Positions 33,768 through 43,687 are shown, counted from the stretch's first letter. The stretch: DNA of 64,000 nt from an uncultured Collinsella sp. (GCA_900765115.1 CAAFQK010000040.1:27805-91804), one strand, 5' to 3'. Numbers and translations: made by a program. Notes: generated by a model from the letters alone, not told the origin.

Positions 33768-36700
33768 CTACTCAGCCTTATTGCGACGGTGGAAGAAGGC
33801 ACCGATCGCAGCGATGATGGCTCCAAGGCCACCGACAGTCGCGACAGTTGCCGCCGTTTGATCGCCAGTAACGGGGATCGCCGAACCGTTCTTCTTGCCG
33901 CCCTGGGCCTTGTCGCCTGCGGGCTTGCCCGCCTGGCTGCCGCCGTTCGAGCCATTGCCGGAACCCTGGTTGCCCGAACCGCCCTGGTTGCCGGAGTCGG
34001 CATCCTTAAGGCCCTCGATGGCCAGCTTGAGCTGGTCATAAGCCGCCTGGAGCTGGGTGTCGGAAGCATTCTCATCACCCAAGACATCCTCGGCGTAGGT
34101 AATGGCATCCGTCAGGGCCTTGACGGACTCGGCCGTCTTTCCCTTGGTGTCAGTCTCCTTCGCCTGCTTGACCAGGGCCTTGAGCTGTTTCTTGGTCGGG
34201 TTCTCAACTGGGGTCACCGGGGTCTTCTCGAGCGCGTCACGGGCATCCTCGAGCGCCTTAAGTGCCTGGTCGACCTCGTCCTGCGTGGCGTTCTCGTCGC
34301 TCAGGATGGCGCGGGCGCTCGCCAAGGCGTTCTGGAACGCGGTCCAGGAAGCCTCGGTGTAGTCACTGGCCTTAAGGTCGCCGGCTGCAACCTCGGCATC
34401 AACCTTTTCAATCGCGGCAGTGAGGTCGTCCTTCGCCACCGGATCGGGAACGGCCGCACCGTAGAACTTGAGTTCCGCCATGCTGCAGTAGGCGTCAACG
34501 CTGCCACCGCCGGCGTGGAGCACCTTGACGGTCACGTAGCGACCGCGCGCGGCACCAAAGCTCATCTGCTTCCAGTCGCCACGGTCGGTGAGCACGCGGC
34601 CGTCGTTGTCGAAGGTAAACGTACCCATCGACGCGGCGGTGCCCATCTCATAACCGTCGGCGGTGTCGGAGACCAGCACCTCGGCCTCAAAGATATCGCC
34701 GTTCGTGCCGCCGTCCTGGCGCGGCAGGAACGTGACGTCGGTGAGATCGTAGTCGCGGCCCAGGTCGACGGTCAGGTGCTGGGGCATACCGGTCTTATAA
34801 GCATAGTCGCTGTGCCAGAGCGTCTGCTCATCGCCGTCAAGAGCGTTGACGGCGTTGCTGCCCTCATAGTCGGCCTCGCTCGAGAAGCCGGTCACCTTGA
34901 CGTTCTCGCGGTTCTCGGGCGTGTTGATGAGCTTCTTCTCATCAACGGGGCGCATCTTGAGGCCGTCGATTGCCTTTTCGATCTTGGTCGTAGCGTCTGC
35001 GACATCCTTCTTGCTATAGCTGCCCTGGCCGCCGTCGAGAAGCTTCTGAGCCGCCTCGACCGCAGCGGTGAGAGCTGCATAAGAATCCTTGGTGTAGACG
35101 GACTCGCTGTAGCCCGCGGCCTTGGAAAGCGCCGCCATGAGCGCAGAGGTGTCGACACCAGCCTTGACCTCGACCTCATAGGATGCGGTCTTGGAGGGGT
35201 CGAGCACTGACGCCACCGTGATCGTTGCCTTGCCGGCCTTGTTGGCACGCAAGTAGTAGTTCACGCTATCGCCGGCCTGAACAGCGGAGACGCTCACCAC
35301 AGAGGAGTCGGAGCTCTCGACCGTCACATAGGGGTAGCCGGCGCTCTCGGGCGTGGCCTTAGCGTCGACGAGCGTAACGTCGCCCTCAAAGAACTCGGTC
35401 TGGTTCTTGCCCAGCTCGATACCCTCGATGGCCTCGACACCCTGCGTGTAGTTGAAGTTGATCTCGCGCAGTGTGAGCATCTGGTCACCCGATGCCTCAA
35501 GCGGCGTGATCTCGACCTTAGTCGCCTTCTTGCCCTTGTTCTCGGCAGAGAGGCCAAAGGCGTAGCGAGCCTGGAAGGAATCGTACTCCCCACCCGCGAA
35601 CTCCTGGGTCGAGCCATCCTCGAACGTCACGACGGCCTTGATCTTCTGCACGGTGCCGTTACCGCCGTCGCGGTTGATGACCTCAACGGCATCGAGCTTC
35701 GATGGTGTCTTAAAGGCAAATGTCATCGTGGCGGGAAGCTTCACGTAACTCGGAAGCTTGCCCTCGCTGTCCCAGTTGCCGCTCCAGTTCCACAGGAACT
35801 CAAAGCCGTTGTCGCCCTCATCGTTATCGAACAGCGCGTTATAGCTCTTCTGCTGAATAAGCTTCTCGACGTTGGAACCGTCGTCGGTCGTGAGCTCGTC
35901 GTTGGTCATCGTGATGTTGAAGGCATCCTGACCGTACTCGGCAACCGTGGGCTGCGGAACGTCCGGCATCGTCACGGTACCGTCACTCGTAAACTCGAGC
36001 GCATCGCACGCCGGACCGATGAGCCAAGACGTCGAGGGCAGTTCAACCTTGCCGGCCGTCTTGGCCTTGAGTTTGAAGCTCGCCACCGCGCCAGTGCCGT
36101 TGTAGAGCTTGCCGTCACCGCGGTTGGCAAAGGCGAGGTTGATGGTCTGTGTGCCGTCCGCGAACTGGACCTTCTCGCGCGACAGGTTCTCCATGCCGGC
36201 GGTCGAACCATCCTGCGAGATGCTCTCGGACACAAACTCAAACTGGTCACTCTTAAAGTTGACGAGCGCGCCCAGGGCGTTGACGTTCTTGGCGTCGGCC
36301 GCATAGACATCGACGGTGATCTCATCGCCGGCATCGACCTCGGTCTTGCTCGGAATCACCGCGAGCTTGCCGGCGACCTTGTCTTTCTGCTTGGTGCCGC
36401 CATCAAGCCCCGCCATGGTAAACGAGTAGTCGTAGACATCATAGACCCCGTTGCCGTTGAGATCGGCAAAGTGGTCGCGAATCTGCGAGTCGAACGTCGA
36501 GGTATCGGGCTCGCGGTTCTCGAGACCCAGATAATTCTTCATGTTGGAATAGTCGCCATCGGAGATCGTTGCCTTGTTGAGGTTGGAACCCACAGCAAAG
36601 CCGTCCGTACCATCGGCCTTGTAGATGGCGATCTCGGACGCGGAGAAGAAGTTACCAACCGAAGCGAGCGGCGTCATACGCACGTAGCGTGCGGCCACGG

Positions 36701-39700
36701 CGCCGTCGAACGTCACCGTTTTGCAGGCGGCGGAGCGCTCCCAATCGACCTCCTGGCTCGTCCAATGGACACCGTCGAGACTCGTCTCGATGCGCATCTT
36801 GGTCACAGTGCCGTTGCCGGCGTCGGTACGCGGATAGTACTCGAGCTTGTCGAGCTTGTAGGCGCGGCCGTAGTCGACGGTGAGCGCCTTGCCCAGGTCG
36901 TTGCCGCCGGAGTGGAAGCCGCCGTCGCTCGTCTGGAACTCATGGTCGAAGGCGAGATCGGCCTTATGGCTGCCGTAGATCGAGCCCTCCCAGGTGATCT
37001 TCTCGGCCTCGGGCACGTTCCGCCATGGGTCGAGTGCGGAGTTCGCCGCGAGCACATCGCTCCAACGGGAGTAGCCCTCGGCGTTGCGCGAACGGATCTG
37101 GTAGGTGTGCTTGCTATTGTAGGCAAGATCGGTATGCGTGAATTCCGCTGCATCGCCCACGGCGAACACGGTGCCATCGACCTTAAGGTCGTAGGAGGTA
37201 GCACCATCGACCTTTCCCCAGGTGAGCTTAATGCTCGTGGGGGTCGTGGCGTCCTCGGGGGCAGCAAGGTTCGCGGGTGCGGAGAGGTTCTCGTTGAGGC
37301 GGTCGGCCGCGAGCGTGGCGTCGGCGTTCACGAAACCGCCCAGCTCGAGCGTCTGCTCCGCTGCAGCGACATCGGTCTTCGCAAACTTGACGTAGACCTT
37401 GGGGTTCGTGGTGATCTTAGTGTCGTTGAAGCTCTCGCCCTTCTCGGCCTCGGTGCTGTCCGCATCGCTGCCGTAGTGGTTGAGGTTGGGGCTTTCGTTG
37501 TAGAAGTAGACCGCTTGGCCAGCCTCGGGGGTCGCGGCGTCGAAAGCCTCCTGTGAGTCGACCTCGGTCACGTTGAGCGCAGTGCCGCCATTCTTGGCGA
37601 TGACGCTCGCAGGCTTGGCGGACACGTTGGCCACGAAGGTCGTGGTGCGGTTGGAGTCGTAGCCGTTGTAGCCACCCTGCGAAGCCTCGGCGGTAAAGGT
37701 GGCGGTGCCGCCCGTGGCCTTGGAGCTGTAGACGGTGCTCACGTGCTCGCCGTAGGAGATGTTGTCGATCGTGCCGTAGGCATCGTCCTCGGTCGTGTTG
37801 TTCTGGATGGAGGAGCCGTCGTCCTCGTACTGCGTAAAGGTGCCGTCACCCTCGGTGGCGAAGAACTCGACGATACGCTGGCTGCGATCGGTGCCCTTGG
37901 TGTTAGTCTCGGTCACGGCCTCGGGGTTGTTGTTCTCGGCATACATCGGCACGATGGCGTTGGCCTTTACAAAGAGCGGCAACTTCCAAAGCGGAGCATC
38001 GTAGTTGTTGAGGACCTGGCCGCCGCGGTACTGCTTACCCGAGAAGTAGTCAATCCAGATGGTGGGATTCTCGTCGGTGCCGTAGTTGGGAAGGTAGATA
38101 CCATTGCGAACGTCGTTGCCGTTCTCATCTGCCTGGGTATCCTGATACACCGGTGCCACCAGGAAGTTCTCACCGAACATGTACTGATACTGCGTCGAGG
38201 TGCTTGCGGCGTACTCGGAGTTGTCGGAGAGCAGCATGGCGCGGATCATGGGCAGGCCGGTATCGCCGTTGCCCGTGTCGATGTTGGCCGCCGAGGCCGC
38301 GCTCGTGTAGATATAGGGCATGAGTTGCGCCTTGAGCTTGAGGTAAAAGCGCGAAATGCCCGTGTAGGGATCGCCGTGCGTCATGGGCGACTTGCGGTAG
38401 GTGCCCCAGCCGTCCATGTCGAGCATAGAGGGCGTGAACGTCTTCCACTGGTAGTCGCGCGCGGAGATGATGGGGCTGCCACCAAAGATGCCGTCCATAT
38501 CGGAGCCGATGTTGGGATTGCCCGAGAGGCTCTGACCGATATACGTGGGGATGTGGAAGCGGATGTACTCCCAGTTGCCGCCGTACTGATCGCCGGTCCA
38601 GATGCCGCCAAAGCGCTGCGTGCCGGCCCAACCGTCAAGCGTGATGATGTTGGGGCGCTTGTTGGCGCCGGTCGTCACCGTATCGTAGGCCGTCTTGATG
38701 CCGTTGAGGCCAAAGGAGTAGCCAGAGCCCACCCAAGCGACGTCGGTCTTGAGGGTGGTAATGCCGCCCGTCTTGACCTCGGCGTCGAAATCGCGAAGCA
38801 AATGCCACGGGGTCTCGGAGTTGCTGTCAGGCTCCAGGTTAGACTGGGTCCACAGACCCGTGCTCACACCCTTGGAGTTAGCATACTCGGTAAACTTCTT
38901 AAGGTTGTCGACGTTGGCACGCACGGCGTTGAGGCGCTCGGCTGAACTCGTTCCGTCGGAGTTGACGCCGCCGGTCTTGTAATAACCGTTCTGGCCATAG
39001 CCGGCACCGTATCCGTCGTTCGGCAGGAACCAGCCGAGCGGCATGTCGTTGTCCTCGTAGTCATCGATAACCCGCTGGGCGGAGAATTGGCGGTCGAAAT
39101 CGGTCGCCTTCATGTTCTCGGTATCGACCGTGGGGCCCTCACCGTTGAGCGTCTCGGCCGCAAGCGTGCCGTCGAGCTTGTAGCCCGTCGCCATGCCAGA
39201 CTCGTACTTAACGTCGCCCTCCTTGCTCGAGGACTTGCTGCCCTTGGTCTCCCACTTCTTCTGACCCGAGGTCGTTGACCAGCCATCACGGTTATAGGCA
39301 TTCAGATGACCCAGGTAGAAACCGTACTCGGGCAGCAGTACCGGATTACCGGTCACCTTGTAGTAGTCCTGCAGCATCTCGGTCGCCACGTTCGAGGCGC
39401 CCTCATTGGTCGCCACGAAGTAGTAGGCGTCGAACTCATTCTCGCTGTGCGAAGTCGTGACTGTTGATGCGTCCGTGGAACCGAAGTCGTAGGAACCCTC
39501 TGCAAACGTGTTTCGGAGCACGCCGTAACCGTCACTCGTCCAGTAGAACGGGTTGGGCGAAGCAACGCCGCCATCGGTCCAGTTGTTGGTGTTGGAGATG
39601 GCGATAGTCTGGTTGGTGTGCAGGAAGCGGCCGTTCTGAGTACCGCCGCCAAAGAAGTTCTCGGACTTCTCCTTGGCGAGCGTCTGTACGGTGCCCTTCT

Positions 39701-40181
39701 TATCAAGGTCGAGGGACGCGGACTCGGAGACCACGACACGGTCGCCCGACTTGATGCTCATCTTGCCAGTCGCCTTGTCCAGGATCACGGTCGCCTTTCC
39801 ACCGCTGATCTCGATAGTGTTGCCCTTGTCGGCAACCGTCGCACTCGGCTTGCTGTAGGTGTCCGAGGCATCGGGCTGGGCCTGGATCTTAGCCGTGTGG
39901 GACTTACTGCGCGGCGTTGCGTACTCGGAAAACTCACCCTTGGGATCAACGTTGTAACGGAAAATACCGTCCTCGAGGAACGTAATGCGGCCCTTGATGC
40001 CGCCGGCGAAATCGATGTCAACGACGTTCGAGGCAGACTGAGACACGGTCGCCGATTCGACGCCCTTGAGTGGCGTGGCAACCGCCTGCTGGGGACTGGC
40101 GAACACGAGCGTCGCTGCCGTGGCAACGAGGACTGCGCTTCCCTTCACCCATCGTTTCGTAAAAATGGAATTCCTACGCAC
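33768..40181 (-). CDS. Giant cell-wall GH31 glycoside hydrolase
   Basis: A 2137-residue secreted enzyme starting at a GTG after AAGGAG. Domains in order: signal peptide (1-36); GH31 N-domain (about 50-280); catalytic barrel (285-660); beta domains to about 950; fibronectin III (965-1050); F5/8C-like (1055-1190); one dockerin-like loop DLNGNGVYDVYDYS (near 1241); cohesin-like (1270-1405); a second binding module (1410-1580); Ig-like (1585-1675); FIVAR (1680-1745); F5/8C (1750-1910); two FIVAR (1915-2060). The end is a spacer, the sorting signal IPVTGD, a helix and HRRNKAE. Candidate nucleophile is Asp480 (TLKTDVAW), acid/base Asp531 (IWTGDQYGG). GH31 covers alpha-glucosidase, xylosidase and alpha-GalNAcase; the layout suggests host mucin glycans, which is inference. 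Confidence 0.9.
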   Translation of the reverse strand: MRRNSIFTKRWVKGSAVLVATAATLVFASPQQAVATPLKGVESATVSQSASNVVDIDFAGGIKGRITFLEDGIFRYNVDPKGEFSEYATPRSKSHTAKIQAQPDASDTYSKPSATVADKGNTIEISGGKATVILDKATGKMSIKSGDRVVVSESASLDLDKKGTVQTLAKEKSENFFGGGTQNGRFLHTNQTIAISNTNNWTDGGVASPNPFYWTSDGYGVLRNTFAEGSYDFGSTDASTVTTSHSENEFDAYYFVATNEGASNVATEMLQDYYKVTGNPVLLPEYGFYLGHLNAYNRDGWSTTSGQKKWETKGSKSSSKEGDVKYESGMATGYKLDGTLAAETLNGEGPTVDTENMKATDFDRQFSAQRVIDDYEDNDMPLGWFLPNDGYGAGYGQNGYYKTGGVNSDGTSSAERLNAVRANVDNLKKFTEYANSKGVSTGLWTQSNLEPDSNSETPWHLLRDFDAEVKTGGITTLKTDVAWVGSGYSFGLNGIKTAYDTVTTGANKRPNIITLDGWAGTQRFGGIWTGDQYGGNWEYIRFHIPTYIGQSLSGNPNIGSDMDGIFGGSPIISARDYQWKTFTPSMLDMDGWGTYRKSPMTHGDPYTGISRFYLKLKAQLMPYIYTSAASAANIDTGNGDTGLPMIRAMLLSDNSEYAASTSTQYQYMFGENFLVAPVYQDTQADENGNDVRNGIYLPNYGTDENPTIWIDYFSGKQYRGGQVLNNYDAPLWKLPLFVKANAIVPMYAENNNPEAVTETNTKGTDRSQRIVEFFATEGDGTFTQYEDDGSSIQNNTTEDDAYGTIDNISYGEHVSTVYSSKATGGTATFTAEASQGGYNGYDSNRTTTFVANVSAKPASVIAKNGGTALNVTEVDSQEAFDAATPEAGQAVYFYNESPNLNHYGSDADSTEAEKGESFNDTKITTNPKVYVKFAKTDVAAAEQTLELGGFVNADATLAADRLNENLSAPANLAAPEDATTPTSIKLTWGKVDGATSYDLKVDGTVFAVGDAAEFTHTDLAYNSKHTYQIRSRNAEGYSRWSDVLAANSALDPWRNVPEAEKITWEGSIYGSHKADLAFDHEFQTSDGGFHSGGNDLGKALTVDYGRAYKLDKLEYYPRTDAGNGTVTKMRIETSLDGVHWTSQEVDWERSAACKTVTFDGAVAARYVRMTPLASVGNFFSASEIAIYKADGTDGFAVGSNLNKATISDGDYSNMKNYLGLENREPDTSTFDSQIRDHFADLNGNGVYDVYDYSFTMAGLDGGTKQKDKVAGKLAVIPSKTEVDAGDEITVDVYAADAKNVNALGALVNFKSDQFEFVSESISQDGSTAGMENLSREKVQFADGTQTINLAFANRGDGKLYNGTGAVASFKLKAKTAGKVELPSTSWLIGPACDALEFTSDGTVTMPDVPQPTVAEYGQDAFNITMTNDELTTDDGSNVEKLIQQKSYNALFDNDEGDNGFEFLWNWSGNWDSEGKLPSYVKLPATMTFAFKTPSKLDAVEVINRDGGNGTVQKIKAVVTFEDGSTQEFAGGEYDSFQARYAFGLSAENKGKKATKVEITPLEASGDQMLTLREINFNYTQGVEAIEGIELGKNQTEFFEGDVTLVDAKATPESAGYPYVTVESSDSSVVSVSAVQAGDSVNYYLRANKAGKATITVASVLDPSKTASYEVEVKAGVDTSALMAALSKAAGYSESVYTKDSYAALTAAVEAAQKLLDGGQGSYSKKDVADATTKIEKAIDGLKMRPVDEKKLINTPENRENVKVTGFSSEADYEGSNAVNALDGDEQTLWHSDYAYKTGMPQHLTVDLGRDYDLTDVTFLPRQDGGTNGDIFEAEVLVSDTADGYEMGTAASMGTFTFDNDGRVLTDRGDWKQMSFGAARGRYVTVKVLHAGGGSVDAYCSMAELKFYGAAVPDPVAKDDLTAAIEKVDAEVAAGDLKASDYTEASWTAFQNALASARAILSDENATQDEVDQALKALEDARDALEKTPVTPVENPTKKQLKALVKQAKETDTKGKTAESVKALTDAITYAEDVLGDENASDTQLQAAYDQLKLAIEGLKDADSGNQGGSGNQGSGNGSNGGSQAGKPAGDKAQGGKKNGSAIPVTGDQTAATVATVGGLGAIIAAIGAFFHRRNKAE

Positions 40182-40640
40182 CTGGACTCCTTCCCTCCGA
40201 CATGCGGAAGTGTCGCGGACGCGCGCCCCGCAGCATGGGCGAACGCATCAAACGGGGGGGGGTGTTCGGTACATTCCGTACAATTGGCCCACCCGTTACC
40301 AAGGGGTCAACTGGTAGTAACCAGATAGCCACCTATAAGGTTGAACCAGCATACGTGAGCAGTTGCGCAAATTAAGTTTGGAATTCTCCCAGCGGTATAA
40401 AAATGAACGTAGATGGCGAAGTGGGTCTAATCAACCATACCAATTGGTTCTCCAGCCAGATACCACTTAAGCATAGTTTTACTGTTTAACTGGTATTACA
40501 TAACCAATACCTTTCCTCGGAAAACGGGCTTCGCGAATTATCCTGAGGGAAAGTCGTAGCCGCCACCCCGCGACCCACCGGGAATATCCATGACGCACGG
40601 TGGCTGATTTGATTTGAAATAGGAGGTTGTTGGAGGGTGG
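40182..40640. promoter_or_regulatory. Leader and promoter region of the GH31 gene
   Basis: About 460 bases without a gene. A nine-base G tract (40254-40262) lies 73 bases upstream of the GTG start. Three palindromes follow: CTGGTAGTAACCAG (40311-40324), ACCAATTGGT (40439-40448) and TGGTATTACATAACCA (40491-40506), all of a TGGT/ACCA type that would suit LacI-like repressors. TTGACC on the minus strand near 40305 may be part of a promoter. A diverged repeat (40560-40612) is shared with 33657-33703. Confidence 0.5.
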
Positions 40641-40758
40641 TGGACAGTTAGTGTTAGCGTCGGAATAATTTAGCCAAATATAGTCGGCCGAGATTGACCA
40701 ATCCCGGCCGACCCATTTTAGCCAACACGCCCGCATCTATGTCTTTCCTATCGCTTCC

Positions 40759-41586
40759 CTACATCCCCTCGGGCTGGATCCCCCTCACCTTCACCGCCTG
40801 GGGGACGGCCTCCACCGAGTAGGTGTCGAGCCCCCTGCCGCGGTAGCTCGGGCCCCGCATCACGAACACCGACGCCTTGTCGAACAGCCTGTCGAGGGCG
40901 CAGAGGAGCGTGTCGTCGCCCGTGAAGAACTCATCCCACCCGCTCGGGGCGATGTTGCTCGTGAGGACCATCGCGTTCGGCCCCTCCTTCTCGTAGCGCC
41001 TGTCGACGACATCGAAGAACAGGTCGGTGCACGGCCTGTCGTAGACGCATCTCCCCACCTCGTCAACGATGAGGCACGACGGCTTGACGAGCGAGGAGAC
41101 GACCCGCGAGGTGTTTCCCCGCTGGACGGCCTTCTGGAACCTGTCCCTGAGCTCGGTCGCCTTTATGTAGTAGGTCTTGAGCCCCCGCATGCAGCACTCG
41201 CGCCCGTAGGCCTGCGCGAGGTGCGTCTTCCCTATGCCGCCGGGCCCGACGAAGGCGACGTTGCGGTGCGCGTAGAGGTCGGCCAGCGACGGGAGCTTGC
41301 CCAGCGCGGCCGCGTCCCGGCCCTGGATCCTGGAGAAGTCGAAGCCCTCGAAGGTCTTGGGCTCGCGCCTGGGCAGCCTGCTCAGTCTCAGCAGCGTCTC
41401 GATGGAGGCGAGCCTCCTCTTCTCCGCAAGGTAGGAGAAGGTGGCTGCCACGGCGGCCATCTCCCCGTCGCCGAGGTCGAGGTCCGAGGCGAGGGTCGCG
41501 AGCTCCTCCGCCCCGACGGCGATCCCGAGCCTCGACGCGGCGTCGCTCGCGAGCTCGTAGGGGCTCGCCCCCGCGCCCGCCATCAT
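40759..41586 (-). CDS. istB: IS21-family helper ATPase
   Basis: A 275-residue AAA+ protein that assists the transposase. The N-terminus is helical; the ATPase core has Walker A GPGGIGKTHLA and Walker B CLIVDEVG, and the end of the sensor region reads MVLTSNIAPSGWDEF. The start is ATGATGA, overlapping the istA stop, as is normal for istAB. A longer frame upstream overlaps istA and does not read like protein. The gene appears complete. Confidence 0.93.
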   Translation of the reverse strand: MMAGAGASPYELASDAASRLGIAVGAEELATLASDLDLGDGEMAAVAATFSYLAEKRRLASIETLLRLSRLPRREPKTFEGFDFSRIQGRDAAALGKLPSLADLYAHRNVAFVGPGGIGKTHLAQAYGRECCMRGLKTYYIKATELRDRFQKAVQRGNTSRVVSSLVKPSCLIVDEVGRCVYDRPCTDLFFDVVDRRYEKEGPNAMVLTSNIAPSGWDEFFTGDDTLLCALDRLFDKASVFVMRGPSYRGRGLDTYSVEAVPQAVKVRGIQPEGM

Positions 41587-42890
41587 TCGGCCCTCCCGAA
41601 GTCGAACCTCTCGAAACCGGGTTTCGTCCTGGGCGGGGCGATCTGCTCGACCACGGTCCCCACCGGCTGGGTCGGCAGCTCCTCGGGCTGCGCCGGCGAT
41701 GTCTCCCACTGGCCCTCGCACCAGCTGTCGGCGCCGGCGCCGACGGCGTGGGCGACGAGCTCGCGGGAGAGGTCGTCGCTGTATATGTGCACCACGCGCC
41801 CCTCCCGGCTCACCCTGCACTCGCGGCGGCCGTACCAGTAGGGCACGCCGTAGCGGTGCCCCTCGAAGCTCACGAAGCCGTCGAAGGAGATCTTCCGGCG
41901 CGGGCACAGGTACCGCTCGACCTCGGCCGTGACCTCGAGCGGCCTGGTGTTCGCCGAGCACGCCGCCTCGTGCTCGCGCATCGGGACGCATGCCGCCGCG
42001 CGCCGCCAGCGGCCTCCCTGCTCGGCGCACCAGAGGGCGGCCTCCCGGTTGAGGGCGTCAAGGTCGGTGAAGGACCTTCCCGCGAGGAAGTTCCCCTTCA
42101 CGAAGCGGACGAGCCTCTCCACCTTGCCCTTCGTATAGGGGTGGCGCGGCCTGCACAGCCTGGTGCGGAAGCCGACGACGCCCATGAACTCGGCGTAGTC
42201 GGCCTGCCAGACGGGCCGGCCGTCGGCATCGCGGCGGACGACCACGCTCTTCATGTTGTCGGTGAGCACGGTCGCGGGCACGCCCAGCGCCGAGAACGCG
42301 TGCAGCATCCCGATGAGGAGGTTCTCCTGGCGCGCGTTCGGGAAGAACTCGACGTGGGCGCTCCCGCAATGGTGGCAGGCCGTGGCGAAGCAGGCGATCC
42401 GCGCCCGCTCGCCGCCGGGGCGCTCGACCGCGACGAAGCCCCAGTCCATCTGGTAGGCCTCTCCGGGCGCCGTCCTGAAGCGCTGCCCGCGGCAGCCCTG
42501 CGGGGCCACCTGCCGCCTCTTCGCGGGCACGAGGTCCCGGTGCGCGGCGATATAGGTCTTCACCGTGGTGAGGCCGCCGGCGTAGCCCTGGCCGAGCAGC
42601 CGCTCGAATATCACCTGCGAGTTGGTGACGCCCTTCCGCAGGAGGTCGTCCACCAGGCCGGCGTGGCCGGCGAGCACGCCCGGCGCGGCCCTCCTCCCGC
42701 TGTTCCCGTGGGGCAGGGCCCTGAACCCGTGTGCCCTGACCGTCCTCGCACGGGAGCGGGTGAGCCCCGTCCTCCTGCAGAACTCCGCGAGGTTGCATGC
42801 CTGCGGGTCGAACCCGTCGCCCTCCTCCGCGGCCATCTCCCGGAGCGCCGCGTCTATAATCTCCTGTAGGTCATCGTGTCTCTCGTTCAC
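41583..42890 (-). CDS. istA: IS21-family transposase
   Basis: A 435-residue DDE transposase. It has an N-terminal helix-turn-helix (CNLAEFCRRTGLTRSRARTV), then the DDE core: first Asp in AYQMDWGFV, second in VLTDNMKSVV, and the Glu in YTKGKVERLVRFVKGN. A C-terminal Mu-type beta-barrel domain (FVSFEGHRYGVPYWYG) follows. All catalytic acids are present and no frameshift is visible, so the element may be active. Confidence 0.94.
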   Translation of the reverse strand: MNERHDDLQEIIDAALREMAAEEGDGFDPQACNLAEFCRRTGLTRSRARTVRAHGFRALPHGNSGRRAAPGVLAGHAGLVDDLLRKGVTNSQVIFERLLGQGYAGGLTTVKTYIAAHRDLVPAKRRQVAPQGCRGQRFRTAPGEAYQMDWGFVAVERPGGERARIACFATACHHCGSAHVEFFPNARQENLLIGMLHAFSALGVPATVLTDNMKSVVVRRDADGRPVWQADYAEFMGVVGFRTRLCRPRHPYTKGKVERLVRFVKGNFLAGRSFTDLDALNREAALWCAEQGGRWRRAAACVPMREHEAACSANTRPLEVTAEVERYLCPRRKISFDGFVSFEGHRYGVPYWYGRRECRVSREGRVVHIYSDDLSRELVAHAVGAGADSWCEGQWETSPAQPEELPTQPVGTVVEQIAPPRTKPGFERFDFGRAE

Positions 42891-43245
42891 CTCAATGGTC
42901 CTCCTAACGCCGGCGTGTTGGCACCACCAGCGTAGTGGCGGCGGGGAGGCACGGTGGCCATTATTCGGTGACCGGGATTGGTCAAAATAGTTTGACTATT
43001 AGCGGCTAAAATCGCCCGGCGCTAACATTAGTTCAGATACGTTTATTTTTGCGGTGCTAATTGGCGCTAACAAACTGGTTTTAAGTCGCTTTAGATCTAA
43101 TAATAGGTCTTTCTCGCTATTGCCCGCGCGGCCTTGTCGGTCCAGACTATCAAAAATAGCTCAATTGTGCCCAAATTGGCCTCCACACGTCCTCTGAAAA
43201 ATACGTATCTGAACTAACTGTCCAAGAGGAATGTCCACAGATAGA

Positions 43246-43283
43246 AAAAGGCTCTGGCGGACCTCCGAATCACCAGAGCCTTT
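43246..43283 (-). terminator. Terminator of the RelE/Phd operon
   Basis: AAAGGCTCTGG pairs with CCAGAGCCTTT around 14 bases, with TTTTTCTATC on the minus strand. It starts 54 bases past the toxin stop and lies just outside the IS right end. Confidence 0.82.
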
Positions 43284-43336
43284 CAAAACTCGCACACCTG
43301 AAGCACATCGCTGCATTCCTGTTTTCGCCCATGAAG

Positions 43337-43687
43337 TTAGAGAGCCTCTTCCGCCCACTTCTCGAAATCAATCGCACGCCTTTGGGCGGTTCGGTACGCT
43401 TCCATGTCTTCACGAGCGCCTACCACTACGATGGCCATTTTTCCTTTGATTTTAATGAGGCGGTACACAATCCGAATGCCACTTCCCCTGAGCTTGATTT
43501 TCATGAAGCCCGTCAAATCCGTGCCTGCCTTGTTTCCAAGAGGCTTGCCGAATCCGCCTTCGTTCTGCGGCAATGGGTTCGTTCTGATTCTTTCTATAGC
43601 CTTAAACACGTGTTTTCGCTGGGAACCATCGAGACGCTTGAGATCCTTGAGAGTATCCGGGTAGAAAGCGACTTCGTACCCGCTCAT
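43337..43687 (-). CDS. RelE/ParE-family toxin
   Basis: A 116-residue mRNA-interferase-like toxin. Family hallmarks are YEVAFYPDTLKDLKRLDG, KAIERIRTNPLP, and IRIVYRLIKIKGKMAIVVVG. Its ATG overlaps the antitoxin stop by four bases. In this family, toxins cut mRNA in the ribosome. Basic residues (RRAIDFEKW) near the C-terminus may bind RNA. Confidence 0.88.
   Translation of the reverse strand: MSGYEVAFYPDTLKDLKRLDGSQRKHVFKAIERIRTNPLPQNEGGFGKPLGNKAGTDLTGFMKIKLRGSGIRIVYRLIKIKGKMAIVVVGAREDMEAYRTAQRRAIDFEKWAEEAL

Larger units (their letters stand above)
40641..43224 (-). mobile_element. IS21-family insertion sequence
   Basis: About 2.58 kb carrying istA and istB. The outer ends are TGGACAGTTAGT (left, 40641) and its complement ACTAACTGTCCA (right, to 43224). 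Internal end repeats include TTGACCAATCCCGG (near 40695) and its inverse (near 42973), and further CTAAC-type repeats at 43021 and 43072. This multi-repeat end layout fits IS21. The element sits between the glycosidase promoter and the RelE/Phd pair without breaking a gene. A target duplication is not clear by eye. Confidence 0.85.

Noticed and set aside
41587..42030. Upstream extension of istB
   Set aside because: Arg/Gly/Ala-rich stretch overlapping istA in another frame; the ATGATGA overlap gives the natural start.
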